In this document: positions 1-11,500 of the stretch, one piece after another | Numbering within the stretch: position 1 is the stretch's first letter | Layout: every line of letters starts with the position of its first letter | DNA from: Paracyclopina nana | Taxonomy: Eukaryota > Arthropoda > Copepoda > Cyclopoida > Cyclopettidae | Direction: 5' to 3' | Assembly (NCBI GenBank): GCA_019096065.1 | Contig: JAGUCH010000001.1 | Span: forward strand, 12,772,001 to 12,836,000 | Length of the DNA stretch: 64,000 nt | Notes under the pieces: model-generated | The model's input: only the letters and a program-made list of their open reading frames with translations | Told to the model about the DNA's origin: nothing | The model's database searches: none | Position numbers and translations under genes: made by a program

Positions 1-1104
1 GTCCCAGGTTTCCTTTGCGATTGTCAAAAAACGAATCTGGGATCATCAACTTGGAGCCTTTTTGGCCACATACCCCATATTGCTCCGCCCAAGGTGCATT
101 AGCCGACAAGCCTAAAAAACAAAGAATTGCGAATTGAGAGAAAGATTACTACAAATCCTTTTTGAGTAAAAAAGCATAACGTACAAAGCTAAAAAATTAA
201 GATAAAAGTGCAATAATAAACAAAATATCTTGTACTCCTCGAGATTTTAAACAATTTGGTTACATAATATATGTGCGATGTCATTCAAGTCATTGTAAGG
301 CAACTTGCATTATGGGCTGGGTTTTTTCTCATTCTGGCCAGGTTTCCACATAGTTGTGCAAATTCATGCAATGGATGCTAGCTTAACAGTCAAGAAAAAA
401 AGGCAATCAAAAGCAAAATAATTAGCTGATTTGCAGCCACATTTGAAAACTACTTCTTCAGCTGGTGTAACTTCATTATCTATACAAATCCTCCTAAGCT
501 CAAAATCTTTGCCCATAATTTAAGAACTGGAATCTTTGTGATATGTGAGTGTGCCCACTTTGATTTTTGTTGAGAGCAAATTGCAGCCGTGTCAACGCGC
601 GTGGGAGTAACCATGCAAAATTAAGTACATTATTCTATGCACTGAGTGCAAAACAAACGATCTTAGAGAGAGATGGTGCCAAGGTATCGGGTTATACCAT
701 TTGTGTTGGAAAAAACTAGAACATCCACATGATCCTCAGTTGCCACTCGTTGCCTGACAACTTTTCTTGAGGTCTGACAGTTTTCCAGGCTCCACACCTT
801 CGGAAGAATCACGTCAACGCTCTTTAGCCAGCCCAGGCGTCTGGTGAGTTCAAAGAAGTCTTTTGAAAATTCATTAACGAGCTCCTGCAGAAATACAGCG
901 AATAGTTGAGAAAATACAACTAAAACCATAATTGTGGAATAATACTTCAATTTGAGTGAAATACGAGTCGCACTCTAGGGGTAGAGGGATGTCGTCGTCG
1001 AATTTGATGGTTAAATGAGTAAAGACACCGTGATCCCTGACCTGCACAAATTCCGCAGATCTCATTACACTGAAAAATATCAAGAAACTCGGTAACTTCG
1101 CCAT
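1..1104 (-). CDS. CLCA-like secreted protein, N-terminal part (partial, runs off the left edge)
   Basis: This is the start of a gene resembling calcium-activated chloride channel regulators (CLCA), secreted self-cleaving metalloprotease-type proteins. Three exons join in frame: 1104-946, 884-698 and 111-1, with introns of 61 and 586 nt. The chosen start at 1104 begins a hydrophobic leader (MAKLPSFLIFF); an in-frame upstream ATG at 1230 would place 42 residues before it. CLCA-like features are a TIKFDDDIP segment, ELVNEFSKDFFELTRR, SVDVILPKVW, and in the third exon APWAEQYGVCGQKG, which matches the family's conserved block before the zinc site. The phase-1 donor at 698 and the acceptor at 112/113 rebuild a glycine codon exactly. 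The HEXXH zinc motif would lie outside the window. The gene is divergent from the spectraplakin. Family assignment is by eye. Confidence 0.72.
112..697 (-). other. Intron 2 of the CLCA-like gene
   Basis: This 586-nt AT-rich intron lies between the phase-1 donor (GTATAA, reading the minus strand) and a TTTTTTAG acceptor. I see no coding exon or recognisable repeat in it. Confidence 0.6.
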
Positions 1105-2441
1105 TGCTCTGCTGCTACTTATGCACTCCAACTCTTCCCGAGCTGCGATTGAAACTGACAGAAATGACGGAAAACTATTCTCGTTTTTCGCACCAAAAAG
1201 GCCAATTTTGGACACCATCCATAAAAGCAAAATATTCCTAGATGGAGGTTTGCTATGAAAAGCGCAATCTTCTACAGTTAAGCAGCATTTCCGCTGCTGG
1301 CATTTTCATGGGATGATGGGAGATAAAAGAAAACCGGCCAGATCATTCAATTCCGAGATATCTGGCAGGGTGGGCAAATTACCAGAAAGTATCAACAGCA
1401 TGCAACAACAAACGAGTCATGCACTAATATTCAGCACGTTGCATAATAACATTATAATATTTTTAAAGAGATGTATTGGCTTTAACTGTCCAGAAATGGC
1501 CCGGAAACGAAGATCGTGTCATCACAATTCGTTCCATCCATTTCGACATACAAACAAGGAGTTATGATCGGCGAGGTGTAAAAAGTTATACGTATTATGA
1601 ATTGAGTAGCTCGGGGCAAGGCCGGATCGAAAATGTTGCAACACTATTGTTGCAGCAGTAACTATATAGACTGTTGCATGATTGTTGCCCACGAAACGAC
1701 GAGCGGCGAGGAACACCACGGAGAGCGCGTACGTGTGGCTGCTGTACACATACAGTCAGCTTACTATAGACTTCAGTATTTGTGAGACAAGTGGCCAAAA
1801 ACATGAGATTCGCACGAAGAAGGGAACAACAACAGCAGTAGCCTTCTTTTCATCCAAAAAGACCATGATCAGCTGATCACAACAAAAGCTTTGCACGAAG
1901 TCCGTGCCGACCCATGCCAAGCTTCGCCGGCAAAGTGAAAGCTTTCCACCCATACACAGTGGGGAGAACTGTTTGAAAAAACGCGATTGCCGAAACCGAG
2001 GAGTGGCAGCAAAAAGCAGCTTATCATTAGCCTCCAATGAAAATATACGAGAGGTTTTTTTGAGTGTGTGCTCCCACAGTGTGCCATTCACGGGTTTGGA
2101 AAGCTCCTGCAGGCGTCCCAGCCGAGGCTGTTGTTGTTGTCGTTTGTTGCAGTTCAAAAGCTGTTTCATACATGATATTAGTACATACGAGGTAGCTGCT
2201 GATGTAGTCGCTCGGAAAGCATGGAAGAAAGCATACGCGTCAAATTTCCTCAAGAAAAATTTGGTGTCAGCAGCACATGAAGAGTGTTTCACAAGTGTTT
2301 GAGGAGAGACCAAGCAAGGCTTTGACCGTGAAAAAAAATAATTCCGAAGCTGCAGTGTCTCGATCCCGCATGCTGTTCATCACAATGTTGACAACAACAC
2401 CTTGAATCATAGAAAAAACTCCGCGAGGGACCGGCAAAGTC
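1105..2441. other. Intergenic region between divergent genes
   Basis: This stretch separates the CLCA-like start from the most upstream spectraplakin start. It presumably holds both promoters and 5' leaders. Open frames here on both strands overlap one another and resemble no family I know. I see no TATA box that I would defend. Confidence 0.45.
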
Positions 2442-2541
2442 ATGGATATCGATAGAGCTGCCCTCGAGGAATGGCAGAAGAACCAGCCGCTCACCATTTT
2501 GCAACTAGATCCATCAGACAGAATTGTTTTAAGGGTAGCAG
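2442..2541 (+). CDS. shot: Spectraplakin alternative first exon 1
   Basis: Thirty-three codons plus one base, starting [12 protein letters not shown] and ending [12 protein letters not shown], followed by the donor GTAAGC. Exit phase is 1, so the final G plus AT of the CH1 exon makes Asp and continues into ERDAIQKK. The end matches the vertebrate MACF1/dystonin join DPAERAVVRVADERD, known from the family, so this is probably the ancestral universal N-terminus. It is the most 5' candidate first exon of the gene. Confidence 0.88.
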
Positions 2542-5500
2542 GTAAGCACGGATGATTCTTCGTATTCTCTATCTTTGTGTGCACGACTTTCAATCAAGCC
2601 ACACAAGAACCCGCTAAAAGGGCGTTGACCACGCTACTTCGCTAGTAATGTGCACTAAGTGCGCGCTCTTTGGATTTATAAAGGAAACTACCCTTTTGCA
2701 TAACAATTAACAGTTATTCCGGCTGTAACAGTTGATTGTGTTCGTTTCATGCTATCGTAGTCTTGTGGTATTGGGACCTTATCAAAACTGTCACTAGGGA
2801 TAATTGTGGCATAATTTTTAAAGAGATTTGCTTGGAATAATTTATGCGAAAGCATTTGGCCCATTTCTCATCTCACGAGTTGCTCATCTGTCAAGCCGCA
2901 AAAAATTCCCAAGAAAACGTAAAGCAAACACGTGTTTTCTATAAGATCTGCTTTCAGTCGACTCAAGAATTCATGACGAGGCCTCTCCACTCCAATTGGA
3001 ATGAAATTCAAACTAACACGAATTTTAGTGGGAGAGAAAGTTGCACGGGCATAAAATAGCTCCAGCAACTTGCCTTAAAATAGCTTGATCAGTTGCTCAA
3101 AATGCCGGACAGAAAATATGTGATTCATAAAAAATATCTACCTGATTCAGGTAGTAGTTATATGGAGAAAAATAGGATTGCCTATAATTAGGAGAAGATT
3201 TATATCAACTGTATTATGCCAAGAGACCACAACCTCATCAGTCATGACGGCAATCATTCAAGCATGCAAAGATCATGTCAACTCTGGTTCATTGTCCTTT
3301 TATGAAGCCTTTCGCAGGTTTATTAGATCGTAACAAGAACCGAGTAGTTCATGAATAAGAAACGGCTTTGACTTTGATTGACGCTAAGTTTCTCCAGTGT
3401 ATTGCTTTCGTAGCAGACGTACGTTTTGAGGTATTATTTACATAGCAATGCATGCAACACAAACGTAGTTCTAATTTAGGCCCAATCCAAATATATGAAA
3501 AACATAGAGCGACTGCTACTTTAAATGCAGGAAAATGAGGGGAGCTGGCTTTTTGATTGGAAGCAAAAAATATGGCTAATCTTTCCCTTCCAAGCAGACA
3601 ACGTTCAGGCATATTTCAGAGGGGAAGAATCAACGCTCGTTTTTTTTGAGTTATGTCAACATTGCTACTAGGTAGCTACTTTGGGTTTTTTCATACTGCA
3701 ATAACTCTTTTTCCAAGCGTAAGGCTACTTAGTCCAATTATGACACTTTTATGTGCTGCTTAATATGAATAATTTAAGCAATGCAATTACAAGCAAATGT
3801 TCAGAGATGACAAGTCACTCTCGAGTGAAACGATCTTAAAAGTCTCTACCACATCGGACGCACTATCAGCTAGTGCATCTTCATGCACTGGATATGGCAA
3901 AATTGTAAGAGTCTTCCTTTAGAATGCAAATTAAAAAACAAAAAATAAAAATACACATTCATGTCATGATGATGTGGGTTATAGCGAAAACGCCGCGCCA
4001 GTTTGTGAAGCAAAAAATATTTGAGAGCCACCAAGATCAATGCACACACCTGTGATAATTAGACGATCTGCCTTGCTTGCCAACAGTAGAAAAAGTAGTC
4101 TGAAAAACGCGCTGATTTTTAGTCACATTGTAGCACACAACCTGTAATCATCGTCATTATGAGTTGTGTAGTAGTCGCACATAACAAAATGAAACAATTC
4201 ACTAGGTTCAAAGCCGAAAATGAGCCCTGTCACAGCACGGTCCAGTAGTTGTTGGCAGGCTTTGAGAGCCCATAAATGCATAACGAATTCGTGATCTCAC
4301 AGTTGTTGGTGCAGCTTAAAATTCTTGATGAACTGCGAACCAGCTTTGGTAGCAAGAACAACTGGAGCATTTTATAAAAATGCAAGTTTATTGCTTCTGG
4401 AAAGTGGAAATTAACTAGGGGATCAAGGGGTTAATAGCAACAGAGTTCGAGGGGTCCTGCAAAGCAAGAAAAGTTGTCGTCGAGAAGGCCCACAGCGACG
4501 ACAGCAACAACGTCGACGAAACATCAAAGTTCAGCTGAGAAACAATGATGTTGATGAAGTTGCAGCCATGTGGAACAGTTTCTTCCTCAACAGCTTAAAA
4601 GCAGGAGGAAGGAAGGCGGAGGAAGCTGGTCGCAACCACGACCAAGCTTCACAACACAGGTGCTACCTTCGTCGTTGCTCCACAATGGGCAATTTCCTAA
4701 ATAAAAAACAACTTCGCATATCTAATCGTCGTTCGGCTTGACGCGTTCGGCCAAATGCCATGAAATAGGGCAAATTTATGATACGGAGCCTTTTGGCAGT
4801 GATAAGTCTCGGAGTGCTCACTCGGAAAACTCTAATGCCTCGCACCTGGAGAGCTGCAGCACATTTTCTTCCATATGTGAGCTCAACTGTTGCTTTGACC
4901 GGCCACCCTTATGTTTCAGATAAAAAGGAGAGCAACCCCACCCTCACTTCATTTTCAGATCGAAAATGGGCGGAGGCGGGTTAAGATGCTACTTTCCATG
5001 AATTTTGACAATTAATTAATGCTGCAGACAATTCATTTGCGCATGTGAGCAAAACAGTTCCCATGCATCAGCGAGAGTGAAAAATGTGTTTTCCAAGGCA
5101 CAATATTTCGAAGCGCACAAAAATGATTGATATTTTTCGGCGCGCACGCATAGAGCCACCTAAATGAATGGAAGCTATTGCAGCTTAACGGAACGATACC
5201 ATAAAGTGACTCTCCCAACTTCGTCTGCTCCGCTACAATTTCACAGCCACTGCAGCCCAAGCTACCAATAGACCCTAGGAACAGTAGAAACACTTATTGT
5301 TCACCTAATTTGGACTCTTAGTCACCCTAGTAAGCCTCGTCAAATTGAGAATACCTGTACTATTAGACGTGTACACTAACAATAGAGTTCAGTAGGCATA
5401 CCCACCGAGCTTTGAATGAAACAGCTAAATAAAATGATGCGGATATTGGCACTACCATTAAGGTATCGTAGTGAAATTTTGAGAGTGATTAATGTCTTGG

Positions 5501-8500
5501 CTGCAACTGAGTGCAGAACGAGAGCAACGGAAGTCACCTCAGAGTGACCCTAAAAGAAGATCCCACGCAGTACATGGTGGCACATGTAACAGAGCAAGCA
5601 TATCACCGAAATAAAACACTTTTTTTACAAGTGAGGTCGCTACTCGAACCAATATGGGGGTCATGTGAATAACTGCTATAACGTGATTTGGATCGAGCAA
5701 TGCTACTATGCACAATATTTGGCAATAAAAAAAGGACTATGTACAACGAGCCACGCCTCGTCACTTTCGAAAAAAGCATTGGGTCATTACAGTCAAAACT
5801 TATTATTAGTGCTGCCAAATAGTGAATGGACTAGACGAGATTTTGACGGATGATTATTCGATTGGATACGGTGCAGCCAGCCTCGCAGCTGATTGAGCAA
5901 TATTTACATGTCCATGAGAATCTTCGCACAAAACAGTGATAAATGCAAAGGGTCGCTAGAGAAGTTTTTCCCAGTGGTGACCAAAGGACACACATTCATT
6001 TTTACGGCTCGCAGCAGATGATGTGTGGCGCTATTTTGTGTGAGAAAACCATCAAATCTATTCTTGCTGAAAAGTTGGTTATGCATCAAGAGCGGCGAAA
6101 TCTCATCGCATTGACTACGTTTTAGTACCTGACTTGTATGGGAAATCGCTCCTAAAAAACACTCATTCAGCTGAATTTAACTGACTACGTGCACCTGTCA
6201 TCATTTTCGACAGCAACAACATAGCGCATAGTGTCCTTGTTTCGTTCCACCTCTATGAACGACAGCTCTATCTATGCAATGTGTATAGAAAACAGCCACC
6301 ACCACGATGATTCGGAGCCGTGAACCACAGGACGCTGGTGCCACTGCGAGAGCTTCCGTTCATGAGTGCGCGCAATCGGCCAAAGAAGAAGAGCTGGAGA
6401 CCTCAATTGTTACACAACTAGGGAGGTGTAATGAAGAGCCCCCGATCCTAATCTTAAACTCAGTGAAACAGCCCCCATTCATGACCCTCACCTTTTAAAT
6501 CGAATACAATTGAAACCAGGTGTGCTTTTAGTGAGCTAGTTTTGTGCGTGATCGACAACTGGAAAGAGGTGAAGCCTAACTTAATGACCCCAACAAGCCG
6601 GACAAATATTCATCATCGCTGGGCTGTTGCTGCCTGATAAGTGAAAAAACAACGTGGGCAAATACGCTCGCTTGAAGTTCAATGCTTAAGCAAATAATGT
6701 AACCCGAGACAGTGCTCTACCTCTGATATGAATAGATCAACAACTAGAGGGACAAAACAGTAACGGACAAAGATGGACCTCTCCACCTCGACTCCCTTTG
6801 ATTTGGCCATTTTGGCTCGGGCTGACTGCATAGTGCAACCTCGCAGGACTAAAGTGTTGAGCTCGGCAAGGCCGCCAGCAAGAGGAAGGAGTCCTGTTGC
6901 TAGCAGTACCTCTCATCCGGAGCTGTTCATCTTCGCGGCAGCCTCAACAACATCATCCAGCTCGTCCACACAGGACGCCTTTTCGTCAACATCATCCAAT
7001 GGCTCGTTTGGGTCTAGTCCTATTCCAGCATCTGCCCCTATGCCACCCCCAAGAAATGCACGAGCCCAGTCAGTAGTGCATGAGCCAGTCATTACGAGGC
7101 GAAATTGCCTCGTGAAAGCCTCCAGTGAAGTTAGCGTGAATGCAAGTGACTATTACCTCAAAGTAGTGCCGTCATACCGAGTTAGGCCTCGAGAGTGCGA
7201 TGAAGTTCCTGAAGAATTTAAAAGAGCCGGAATCGGACTTTGCTTTGGGGGTAAGTGAAATGAGACAGGTGAAATATAATATCCATTTGACAGATGAATG
7301 ACACATCAGTGCATCCAACTCGAAAATTTTGTAGCTTTCTAGGCAATCATACGATGACTTTCCATACATGCTTAAGTTCTTCAGATTAGCCATTTTAATG
7401 CATGCCCTAATTTCATACCCTAACCAGGGGGGTCTCGTAAGTGAGTTCTTGACGCAAGTTTTGCATGCTAAAATCACCAAATCTGTTTGTCTTAGCCTAG
7501 GTGGCGCTAGTAGTTCTTACTACATAGCGCGTGAGCTCAAGTGACGTGTCAATCATGGAAGCAAGCGGGCTAATCTCACGCGTCTTCAACAGAGCTCCTA
7601 GATAAGTTCTGTCTTTTCTAAAAAAGTATGCAATTTGGGCACTTTTTGATAATTTAAGGCTGGTTATGGAAATTTTTGGAAGTGAAATCCACAGAATTCT
7701 ATTGAAATTTTGTCTTGAAGCCTACCACAGCTCAGTCAGACTGTGTGCTATAGTAAAGCAGCGACAAGAACTCACCTTATTACTATAGATCATCTTGACC
7801 CTAACATTAGCCAATTGCATTAGAGCATGCTTGAGATTGAAGCGAAAGGTTGCGTGAGTACACCAAAATGTTGCGGTATAATGAAGGAAAATTGTAAAAA
7901 TTAGCATTAAATGTGAAGCTAGAATGATGCACAATGACACAATGGCACTGAGTCACTGTACAAATTTAAAGATGCCTTGTTTGACCAGGCCACATAAATC
8001 GACCAGGGCCTATGCATGACTTGTACAGGGCCAAGGCTTTCGCCATGCAACGCTCGACAAAAATGGCATTAGGCTAAGCTACACCACTTGATATTAAGCT
8101 AGGACCGTCGTGTCCTTTTCTCGGTCATGCAAGGCTACTGAGACCTCTACCTGGAAGTCAGACGAACAACATAATAATCAAAAAGTGTCGGTATTCCAGT
8201 CAGTGAGCTCTTAAGCTCCCGTCTTGGCAGCCATTTTTAAAAGAGAGGATGCTCTGAAGAACCAGTAGAGAGGCGAGGCCTCAGCTGAGCCTCAAAGAAA
8301 GGCCTCGACCGGCTTTCTTTGACAGTTGTGTACATCAGCATCGTCCATTTTCCAATGGGCAACACAATAAAATCGAGGAGACGTAGAAATAGAGACAAAG
8401 GTGCCATTTCAAGAACAGTTTCCCTGTGCGTGAACAAAAGTGCCCACAGATCACTATTCGGACGAGGGGTTCCCTCAACAATTGGCGGCCTTTTTACAGG

Positions 8501-11500
8501 CTAGTTTTTTGCACTTCATTGAGCCGAGCCATATTATGTGCATAGTATAGGGATTTAACAGTTCTTGTTTGCAAACCTACTACAAATGGCCCGGTTCAAT
8601 GAACAACTATCCTCCTACAGTCAATAGAAGCCTTACAGACTACGGATTTTTTGCTTCAACTCTCATCTGTTCACGAGCCCGCTCCGTCCCTTCAATACCC
8701 TCATTTTTGAGAAACGAGGCCTTGGCCTACGAGCTCTACATAGCAGCTTTCAAAGGTAACATAAAATTAAGTCGTATTTACGTAACAAGCACCAAAAAAT
8801 GCTACAAAAACAGCTGAAGTGTATCCACATGGTTTTTTGTGTCGAATTTGCCCTGCACGTAAGCTACGCGAGCATTTTAAAGCTTTAGATGGGTGCGGAC
8901 CTAGGCATGCGATTTAATGTAATATTAATTGTGAATTCCGATCATGTTCATAAAGAGCATTGTATGCAAACTGTTTGTCATCAATGCCTCTCACGCGTTT
9001 TCGCAAGGCTGTCACGCTTTAGCACTAGTTTAGCAAAGTATGTGCTGATGATCATAGTGTGTACGTACCTGATTGGGAGCAGAGTTGCAGCAGCGAAATA
9101 AGCCCATTTCCGTTCGTCGCGTTGTGGTTCCGTACGCATAGCCAGGCTTGTTAGAGGGCAGGCTGGCGTGGCCTGTGGCTTTGTCGTGCAATACCGACCG
9201 AGGATCATGTGTGAGCAAAGCTCACTCTTGTTTCATGCACGCAAAAGCTGCTGCTGCAGCTTCTACTGTTGTTGTGCTTTTGCTGCAGTTGGCTTAACAT
9301 CTACGGCATCATCGTGTTCGCTCGTATCATGGCCTCCATGCTGATCCTCAAGCTGGCAGCTGCAACGAAGGGACACTGGAGGCTTTCCCTCCTCCTCTAA
9401 GGGAAGTCCCTTGCATCGATCCACTGATTGCCGCGTTAGTAATTCAGTGTCAGTTACCCAGGTATCTGCTCAGCTCAGTCAGTAGTGAGAGAAACTGGCC
9501 ATGAGTCACAATGAGGACGAAAATGGTGAAAAGCCTCATCAGAAGTGGTCAAAGGAGGTTTACATCGAGCTGGCTGCCTTCAGTGATTCGATCTATGACA
9601 GAGGTAGGAGCATTATTGTAACATAGGTGGCTCCCTGGTCGTCGTCGTCGTCGCAGTGTTCATGCTCCACCTGGTGCCATTTTTGAAATACGATCCGCAA
9701 AAGTCGGCCTGTTTTACGACCCAAATGTCGAATGACATTTTTATGACTGTTTTCTTATCGAGCACGAGAAATTTCTCGCATTTAGTCAGTTTTCATAATG
9801 GCTTCATCGGGAAACAGGCGTGTGTCAATGCCTACATCGCTTTGGGCATTGAGGCCTTCCTCGGCCAAAGCGGAGGAGACCAAAAGTGATGACTTCAGTC
9901 GAAAGTCTTCCATCTTTGGTCCTACTCTTCGACGTGCATCAATTTTTTCGAGTTCTGATGGGCGAAGGCTCTCCGTCCAATGGTCAGCTAAAAAGTTCGG
10001 TAAACTATGGAGTGAAACACAAGTGTTAAAGCCGATTTCACTTATGCTAGCAGCAACGAAGTGAATAGTGATTGACATAATCGTAGCATTACCTTTTGCT
10101 TTTCGTATGAATCTTCTATTTCAAAAATTCGCACCGTTTTTCTGGATAGGCTGACCGATAATTTCTGCTTTTCGAATTGCATATTTTAAGACAAAGCTGC
10201 TGTCAGCGCAACGTTATACAATAAGCTATCTGTTTTCTTAAAACTACCGGTTGAAGGCTTGCTCCGTTTAAGAAATAATCAGGATTTTTCTTGATTTTTC
10301 AACGATTGCCAGTCTGAGAAATGCTTCGATAAAAAAGTCAAGCTTGGAAGAAGTATCCTAAGCCTATTTTCTAAATGCTTCATTGAACCCAATATTGATC
10401 ACAGCCTTTATAAAGCTCTATTTTGCTTCAGAAGCCTTTTATGAGGAAAATAAATCTTTGATCAACTCAAAATAAGACGTGCTTTTGGTGATGCACCTAA
10501 GCCCAAACTGTGTTGCTCAGTTCAACCAACTAGTTTATGTTTGTAAACAATACCATAGAGCTGAGTTTGGTTCAGACTTGAATTTTCGTCAAATTGTGCC
10601 ACGTTAATTTGTTGGGAACTTGAGAACGGGCGATCCAGCGCAATATTTCCGAAACTTTGCGTAGGTGGAGAAGTGAAAGGAAAATGGAAATCATTCGCTC
10701 CTATTCCGGGCCGTATTAGCTGATGAAGCCGGCGAGTTAATCTTTAACATTTGACTTAGCGTTGCAACTAAAAGGAAGAATGAGTCACGGCCTCCCCCAA
10801 AGTCCGGTAAAAAGTCCGTCATTTCCTTGTGAGTATCTAGTGCGATCCCAAATGAGAGCGCTCTGAAAAGATCTGCAAAGACTTTGTCGCCTTCCTCTAA
10901 CGTCGCCGTCGCGCCCGCGAACCATGGAGTTGAGGTGAGCGGCCGTGTAGCGCTACGTCAGCGTGGCCGTCGTCGCTCTCCAGGCCGAAGCTGCAGCAGT
11001 CGTTCCGTCCGCGAGCCACCATCGCACTCATAACACTTCGACATCTGGTTGGAATTTCAAACTGAAACAAGGGGAAATCACGCCCCACAACACGCCTCAG
11101 CCACCCCCCAAGTGCGTTTTGGGAGGTCGAATCCAGTGCGCCGTGGAAAGAGTGCTTGTCTGCTGTAGTTCGTGTCGAACGATGCGCTAGGAGGCTGCCA
11201 TGGCTCACATGAGCAGTTTTCGTGGCTACGAGGCCGACAAGGAGGTCACCATGTCCTCCAGTCGTAGGACGATGGCTGCCTACTCGAGCTCTAGCCTCAG
11301 CCGGCAAGAAGTCGTGTCCGGCCTTACAACTGCCACAGTGACGTCCTCGTCTTCGCAGCAGAGAGGCCACTACGCGGTGTCCTCTCACGTGAACAACGGC
11401 AACCTCGTTGTCGACAACGGCGGAGGCGTGATTCAGCACCAGCAGCATGGGGTCTACGAGGAGAACCTGAGTAAATTCAAAGGTGATAGTCTAACGACTG

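Noticed and set aside
1756-2313. 185-codon minus-strand open frame upstream of the first exon
   Set aside because: It overlaps open frames on the other strand, has no family resemblance, and sits in the likely promoter and leader region.
6307-6498. Possible additional spectraplakin first exon
   Set aside because: The only nearby donor gives phase 2, which cannot join the phase-1 CH1 exon.
10897-11448. 183-codon minus-strand open frame
   Set aside because: It is the antisense shadow of the first exon at 11200 and its leader.
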